From the NCBI GenBank assembly GCA_046348585.1, contig JAXMDZ010000002.1, positions 62,001 through 126,000 of the forward strand: 64,000 nt of DNA, written 5' to 3'. The notes under the pieces are model-generated. The model searched no databases. It worked only from the letters and a program-made list of their open reading frames with translations, and was not told the origin of the DNA. This stretch comes from JADZAI01 sp046348585 (lineage in GTDB: Bacteria; Pseudomonadota; Alphaproteobacteria; Micropepsales; Micropepsaceae). Shown here piece by piece: positions 59,506 to 64,000 of this stretch (its first letter is position 1; every line of letters starts with the position of its first letter). The position numbers and the translations under genes are program-made.

Positions 59506-60510
59506 ATGTCCGAGGATCGCTCTCCCCGCCGCGTGCTGATGCTCGCCTTCGAGAACTGCCAGATTCTCGACGTAACCGGGCCTTTGGAGATTCTCGCCTC
59601 CGCCAACGAGATCGATCGCGCCGGTCCGCCGGTCTATGAGATCGCGCTGGCGGCCGAGCGGGCCGGGCCGCTGGCGACGACGGCGGGGCTGCGGCTGGTC
59701 GCCGACCGCGCCTTCGCGGACATCACCGACGCCGAGTTGAAACGGGTTCACACTTTCATGGTGGCCGGCGGCGACGGCACGCTGAAGGCGCTGCGCGACG
59801 CCGCGCTCGTCGCCTTCGTCGCGCGGGCGGCGCGCCATGCCCGGCGGATCGCCTCGGTCTGTTCGGGCTCCGCCCTGCTCGCCGCCGCCGGACTGCTCGA
59901 CGGCAAGCGCGCGACGACGCATTGGGGCGCGGCCGCCCAGATGGCGCGCGCCTTCCCCAAGGTGCGGGTCGAAGCGGACGCTATCTATGTGCGCGACGGC
60001 GATATCTGGACCTCGGCGGGGATCACCGCCGGAATGGACCTGGCGCTGGCTCTGATCGAGCACGACATCGGGCGCGAGGCGGCGCTTTCCGTCGCGCGCC
60101 GCCATGTCCTCTACATGATGCGGCCGGGCGGCCAGTCGCAGTTCAGCGCCGAATTGCAGATGCAGGGTTCGGGCGCGCGCACCGCCGCCGCGCGCCGCTA
60201 CATCGCCGCACACCTCGACGGCGATCTGCGCAGCTCCGTGCTGGCCGCCGCTGCCGGCCTGTCGGAACGCTCGCTGCTGCGCGCCTTCCGCGACGAACTG
60301 GGGACGACGCCCGCCGACTATGTCGAGCGGATGCGCGTCGATGCGGCGCGGCGCAGGCTGGGCGCGCCGCGCGCCATCGCGAAACGGGTCGCCGCGCAAT
60401 GCGGCTTCTCCAGCGCCGAGATCATGCGGCGCGCCTTTCACCGCACGCTGGGCGTCAGCCCGGCCGACTACCGCGCCCGCTTCGCCACCACGCAAAGGAC
60501 ACAGGCATGA
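59506..60510 (+). CDS. GlxA-type transcriptional regulator (DJ-1/PfpI domain plus AraC HTH)
   Basis: A 334-residue regulator. The N-terminal domain (about 1-200) is DJ-1/PfpI-like with the Cys elbow IASVCSGSALLAAAGLLDG. The AraC/XylS double HTH (about 235-330) contains VLAAAAGLSERSLLRAFRDELGTTPADYV and ERMRVDAARRRL. It overlaps the following PfpI gene by four bases and probably regulates it and the divergent gene at 58795. Confidence 0.93.
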   Translation: MSEDRSPRRVLMLAFENCQILDVTGPLEILASANEIDRAGPPVYEIALAAERAGPLATTAGLRLVADRAFADITDAELKRVHTFMVAGGDGTLKALRDAALVAFVARAARHARRIASVCSGSALLAAAGLLDGKRATTHWGAAAQMARAFPKVRVEADAIYVRDGDIWTSAGITAGMDLALALIEHDIGREAALSVARRHVLYMMRPGGQSQFSAELQMQGSGARTAAARRYIAAHLDGDLRSSVLAAAAGLSERSLLRAFRDELGTTPADYVERMRVDAARRRLGAPRAIAKRVAAQCGFSSAEIMRRAFHRTLGVSPADYRARFATTQRTQA

Positions 60511-61205
60511 CCGTCACGCTCAAGGCCGGGCTGCTGCTCTATCCGGGCCTGACCCAGCTCGATCTCACCGGCCCCTATCAGGTGTTCGCCACGACCCCCG
60601 GCTTCGAGACCCATGTGGTCTGGAAGGACCGGATGCCCGTGGTCTCGGACACCGGCCTCGCCATCACGCCGACGACGAGCTTCGCCGACTGTCCGCAGCT
60701 CGACGTGATCTGCGTGCCGGGCGGCCTCGGCCAGGCGCCGATGCACGAGGACGCCGAGGTGCTGGACTTCCTGCGCGCCCAGGCGGCGGGCGCGTGCCTG
60801 ATCACTTCGGTCTGCACCGGGGCGCTGATCCTCGGCGCGGCGGGCCTGCTGGACGGCTATCGCGCGACGACCCATTGGGGTTTCCGCGACCTTCTGTCTG
60901 CCGTCGGGGCGATCTACGCGCCGGGGCGCGTGGTGCACGACCGCAACCGGATCACCGGCGGCGGCGTCACCGCCGGGATCGACATGGCGCTCATCTGCGT
61001 CGCCGAATTGCTGGGCGAGGACACGGCGCGCTCGGTGCAGCTCGGCATCGAATACCGGCCCGATCCGCCCTTCGCGGCGGGCCATCCCGACGAGGCGCCG
61101 GAAGAGCTGACGGCGGCCGTTTCCGCATTCCTCACGCCGCTGGCGGCCGGCATGCGGCCGGCGCTCGAAGCCGCCCGCCGCGCTCACCTGGAGGCCGCAG
61201 CATGA
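60507..61205 (+). CDS. DJ-1/PfpI family protein, isonitrile hydratase-like
   Basis: A 232-residue protein. LLLYPGLTQLDLTGPYQVF gives the conserved acidic residue, and LITSVCTGALILGAAGLLDGYRATTHW the nucleophile Cys and following Thr-His pair of isonitrile hydratase-type members. NRITGGGVTAGIDMAL closes the fold, with an extra C-terminal tail. It starts within the regulator stop. Isonitrile hydration is suggested by similarity only. Confidence 0.88.
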   Translation: MTVTLKAGLLLYPGLTQLDLTGPYQVFATTPGFETHVVWKDRMPVVSDTGLAITPTTSFADCPQLDVICVPGGLGQAPMHEDAEVLDFLRAQAAGACLITSVCTGALILGAAGLLDGYRATTHWGFRDLLSAVGAIYAPGRVVHDRNRITGGGVTAGIDMALICVAELLGEDTARSVQLGIEYRPDPPFAAGHPDEAPEELTAAVSAFLTPLAAGMRPALEAARRAHLEAAA

Positions 61206-61813
61206 ACATCGCCGTTCTCGTCTTCGACGACGCCGAGGAACTGGACTTCGTGGGGCCGTGGGAGGTCTTCACCATGGCCGGCAACGTCATCGAGCTGCAG
61301 AAGCGCGAGGTCGAGCGGCCGCATGTCTATACCGTCGCCGAGAAGGGCGGCGCGGTGCGCTGCGCCAAGGGCCTGCGGGTCCTCGCCGACCACAGCTTCG
61401 CCGATGCGCCCAAGGCCGACATCCTGCTGGTGCCGGGCGGCATGGGCACGAGGCGCGAGGTCGAGAACCCCGCGATGCTGGACTGGATCCGCGCCCAGGC
61501 CGAGGGCGCGCGCTGGGTGACCAGCGTCTGCACCGGGGCGCTGCTGCTGACCGCCGCCGGACCGGCGCGCGGCAAGGCGGTCACCACCCATTGGGGCTAT
61601 GTCGAGCAGCTGCGGGCGCGCGGCGAGGCACGCGAGGTGCGGGCCGACATGCGCTATGTCCGCGACGGCAATGTCGTGACGGCGGCGGGCGTTTCGGCCG
61701 GCATCGACATGGCGCTGTGGCTGACCGGACAGGTCTGGTCGCCGGACCTCGCCCGCGCGACGCAGAAGGGCATGGAATACGATCCCGCACCGCCCTATCA
61801 GGCGATGGTCTGA
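61202..61813 (+). CDS. DJ-1/PfpI family protein
   Basis: A 203-residue paralogue of the preceding protein, coupled to it (ATGA at 61202). Key motifs are LVFDDAEELDFVGPWEVF, ILLVPGGMGTRREV, WVTSVCTGALLLTAAG and VTTHWGYVEQL. It is the third coupled member and the fourth DJ-1/PfpI domain in the cluster. Confidence 0.88.
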   Translation: MNIAVLVFDDAEELDFVGPWEVFTMAGNVIELQKREVERPHVYTVAEKGGAVRCAKGLRVLADHSFADAPKADILLVPGGMGTRREVENPAMLDWIRAQAEGARWVTSVCTGALLLTAAGPARGKAVTTHWGYVEQLRARGEAREVRADMRYVRDGNVVTAAGVSAGIDMALWLTGQVWSPDLARATQKGMEYDPAPPYQAMV

Positions 61814-61936
61814 GCGACGGGAAAGCGGGCGGCCGCCGTTCAAGTCGGGTTCAGGGACGGCGCGCCATCGTCGGCCCTTGATCGCCGCGCCGCCGCGTGG
61901 CTTGTGTGCCGCCGACCGCCTCCACCGGAGCCCGCC

Positions 61937-62281
61937 ATGCGCCTTGCCGCCCTCTGCCTCGCCGCCGTCCTGCTGAGCCCCGCCGCGCTCGCCGGGACCG
62001 AGCGCTGTTCGGAGCCGTTCGCGCCGGTCATTCCCGACGGCGTGACCGCGACCGACGAGGAAATCAAGGAATCGAAGCGCGAGGTCGAGCAGTTCATCGC
62101 CGATTCCGACGAGTATCAGGCGTGCATCCTGGCGGTCATCGCCGACCCGGACGAGAAGATGACGCCGGAGCAGAAGCAGGCGGCGCGCCGGCTGATCGAC
62201 GACAACCAGCGCGAGAAGGAAGACGTCGCGGCCGCCTACAACGCCGCGCTGCGCGCCCACAAGGCGGCGAAGGGCCGCTGA
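61937..62281 (+). CDS. Small exported protein with a disulfide
   Basis: A 114-residue protein. ATG 61937 follows CCGGAGCCCGCC. The signal peptide is MRLAALCLAAVLLSPAALA. The mature part has two Cys (ERCSEPF, EYQACILAV) that could bridge, then a charged helical region ending in Lys/Arg. No family is recognised. A terminator follows at once. Confidence 0.72.
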   Translation: MRLAALCLAAVLLSPAALAGTERCSEPFAPVIPDGVTATDEEIKESKREVEQFIADSDEYQACILAVIADPDEKMTPEQKQAARRLIDDNQREKEDVAAAYNAALRAHKAAKGR

Positions 62282-62282
62282 C

Positions 62283-62305
62283 GGCGGGATCGCCCGCCCC
62301 TTTTT
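62283..62305 (+). terminator. Intrinsic terminator
   Basis: GGCGGG (62283-62288), loop ATCG and CCCGCC (62293-62298), followed by CC and five T on the plus strand. It lies directly after the small exported protein. Confidence 0.7.
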
Positions 62306-62387
62306 CGCCACGCCGCCGCCCTTCGGGCGGCTCATTCGGCGTCGAGCCTCAAATCCTCGGCTGATCACTCGCGTTACGGGGAATTCC

Positions 62388-64000
62388 ATGGCTCACGCCA
62401 ACGCATCCGGCCGGCTGCTGCCGGTCCTCATGATTTCAGCCGCCATGCTCGCCGCCTGCGGGCAGATCCAGACCGCCGGCAAAAACGAAGACGGCCGCGC
62501 CAAGACGACGGATACCGACGACCAACTCGCTGCGATCCGCGACGAGGAAAAGGCCGACAAGCCGGACGCGCGGTCGCGCGCGCCCATGCCGCTCGCCCCG
62601 GCGGGCGGCGTGGTGACCGAAGCCGCCATCGCCGCGCCGCCCCCCTATGCCGAGCCGGAGGACCGCGAGCGCTACCCCGACGCCAAGCCGAATCCGGTGA
62701 AGATCGTCGCCGACGAGCCGGTTTCGACCTTCTCTGCCGACGTCGATACGGCGAGCTATTCGGTCGTGCGCCGCTTCCTCAACGATGGCCGCCTGCCGCC
62801 GCGCGACGCGGTGCGCATCGAGGAGATGGTCAACTACTTCGACTACAACTACGCGCTGCCCGCGACCCGCGAGAGGCCGTTCGAGCCGAGCGTCGCCGTC
62901 TATCCCGCGCCGTGGAACGCCAAGACCGAGGTGCTGCACATCGGCATCCAGGGCTATGGCCTGCCGCAGGGCGAGCGGCCGCCGGTGAATCTCGTGCTGC
63001 TGCTCGACGTCTCGGGCTCGATGGAGGATCCCGACAAGCTGCCGCTTCTTCAGAAATCGCTGTCGATGCTGGTCAAGGAGATGACGGCCAGGGACCGCAT
63101 CTCGATCGTCGTCTATGCCGGCAATGCCGGCGTCGTGCTGGAGCCGACGGCCGGCAACGAGACGCTGAAGATCACGCAGGCCATCGACAATCTGTCGGCG
63201 GGCGGATCGACGGCGGGCGGCGAAGGCATCCGCCGCGCCTACGAGCTGGCCGAGGCCAATCTCATCAAGGGCGGCGTCAACCGCGTGATCCTGGCGACCG
63301 ATGGCGACTTCAATGTCGGCATCACCGACCCGCAGCAGCTTGAGGATTTCGTCGCCCGCAAGCGCGAGAGCGGCGTCACGCTGACCGTGCTCGGCTTCGG
63401 CGCCGGCAACTACAACGACACGATGATGCAGTCGCTGGCCCAGGCCGGCAACGGCAACGCCGCCTATATCGACACGTTGAACGAAGCCCGCAAGGTTCTG
63501 GTCGACGAGATGGCCGGCACTGTCTTCACCATCGCCGGCGACGTGAAGTTCCAGGTCGAGTTCAATCCCAAATGCGTCGCCGAATACCGGCTCATCGGCT
63601 ACGAGACGCGCCTGCTCGACACCGCCGACTTCAACAACGACAAGGTCGATGCGGGCGATATCGGCGCGGGCCACCGGGTGACGGCGCTCTACGAGATCAC
63701 GCCGGTCGGCAGCGACGGGCGGCTGACCGAGCCGCTGCGCTACGGCGCGCCGGCTTCGGGCGCGGCCGAGTGCGGCGAGATCGCCTATCTCAAGATGCGC
63801 TACAAGCTGCCCGGCGAGACCGCCTCCAAGCTGATCGAGCGGCCGATCGTGCAGAGCGACGTGCGCTCCAGCGTCGATGCGCTGCCCGGCGACTACAAGT
63901 TCGCGGCGGCGGTCGCGGGCTTCGCGCAGATCCTGAGGGCCGATCCCTACCTCAAGGATTTCGGCTACGACGACGTCATCCGCCTCGCCAACGCCGGCAA
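62388..64000 (+). CDS. von Willebrand factor A domain lipoprotein (YfbK type), 3' end outside the window
   Basis: The frame runs from ATG 62388 to the right edge without a stop, 537 codons. The N-terminus is a lipoprotein signal (lipobox LAAC, Cys near residue 24). A linker is followed by VSTFSADVDTASYSVVRRFL, the YfbK N-terminal domain, then a vWA domain with a complete MIDAS (LLLDVSGSMEDP, ILATDGDFNVG) and SAGGSTAGGEGI. The C-terminal DUF3520 region begins but is not complete. It probably takes part in envelope protein interactions. The true C-terminus is unknown. Confidence 0.93.
   Translation, partial: MAHANASGRLLPVLMISAAMLAACGQIQTAGKNEDGRAKTTDTDDQLAAIRDEEKADKPDARSRAPMPLAPAGGVVTEAAIAAPPPYAEPEDRERYPDAKPNPVKIVADEPVSTFSADVDTASYSVVRRFLNDGRLPPRDAVRIEEMVNYFDYNYALPATRERPFEPSVAVYPAPWNAKTEVLHIGIQGYGLPQGERPPVNLVLLLDVSGSMEDPDKLPLLQKSLSMLVKEMTARDRISIVVYAGNAGVVLEPTAGNETLKITQAIDNLSAGGSTAGGEGIRRAYELAEANLIKGGVNRVILATDGDFNVGITDPQQLEDFVARKRESGVTLTVLGFGAGNYNDTMMQSLAQAGNGNAAYIDTLNEARKVLVDEMAGTVFTIAGDVKFQVEFNPKCVAEYRLIGYETRLLDTADFNNDKVDAGDIGAGHRVTALYEITPVGSDGRLTEPLRYGAPASGAAECGEIAYLKMRYKLPGETASKLIERPIVQSDVRSSVDALPGDYKFAAAVAGFAQILRADPYLKDFGYDDVIRLANAG

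Overview
The window is a stretch of a very GC-rich alphaproteobacterial chromosome. The best evidence is the gene order DUF2948 - hisD - UPF0262 - low-molecular-weight phosphatase - infA - maf - rng - yacG, which is typical of Alphaproteobacteria. Large TonB-dependent receptors, class III cyclases, a CtrA-type motif and very compact operons (ATGA, GTGA, TTGA and perhaps CTGA overlaps) fit a Caulobacterales, Hyphomonadaceae or Parvularculales type of organism, but the exact lineage is inferred. I see no phage, insertion sequence, integron or CRISPR array. Most of the window is ordinary chromosomal backbone.

Layout. 1-2.9 kb (minus): a glycosyltransferase cut by the window edge and a Wza-type export lipoprotein, the end of an exopolysaccharide locus. 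3-5.7 kb: a serine hydrolase, glyoxalase I, a possible FNR-controlled small RNA and a dienelactone hydrolase. 5.8-6.05 kb: tRNA-Phe and tRNA-Thr. 6.1-12.6 kb: the hisD/infA/rng housekeeping cluster, interrupted by two minus-strand genes, one of them a secreted beta-gamma-crystallin-like protein. 12.8-18.5 kb: a DUF2177 membrane protein and the TamA/TamB envelope assembly pair. 18.5-28.3 kb: an enoyl-CoA hydratase homologue, TerC and ExoD membrane proteins, then amino-acid catabolism (indolepyruvate oxidoreductase, leucine dehydrogenase, phenylalanine hydroxylase), with an SPFH/ribbon-helix-helix pair and a cluster of palindromic repeats in between.

28.4-38.7 kb carries two class III nucleotidyl cyclases (one fused to an RDD membrane domain), hydrolases, a DsbD/ScsB-like reductase, an oxidoreductase and a TetR regulator with its own operator. 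38.7-48.3 kb: thiolase, NhaA, a ZnuD-like TonB receptor behind a Zur-like box, a TauE exporter, and a divergent beta-propeller phytase/TonB receptor pair that probably serves phytate use. 48.4-49.0 kb contains no convincing protein gene. Instead it looks like a long structured minus-strand RNA, rich in GNRA-capped hairpins and ending in a strong minus-strand terminator. This is the most unusual locus in the window.

49-64 kb: two PaaI-type thioesterases, an aldo-keto reductase/SDR/patatin operon, an acyltransferase, a GST, a MaoC hydratase next to a small membrane protein resembling hydroxylaminobenzene mutase, a TPR-methyltransferase, four DJ-1/PfpI superfamily genes around a GlxA-type regulator, a small exported protein, and a von Willebrand A lipoprotein cut by the right edge.
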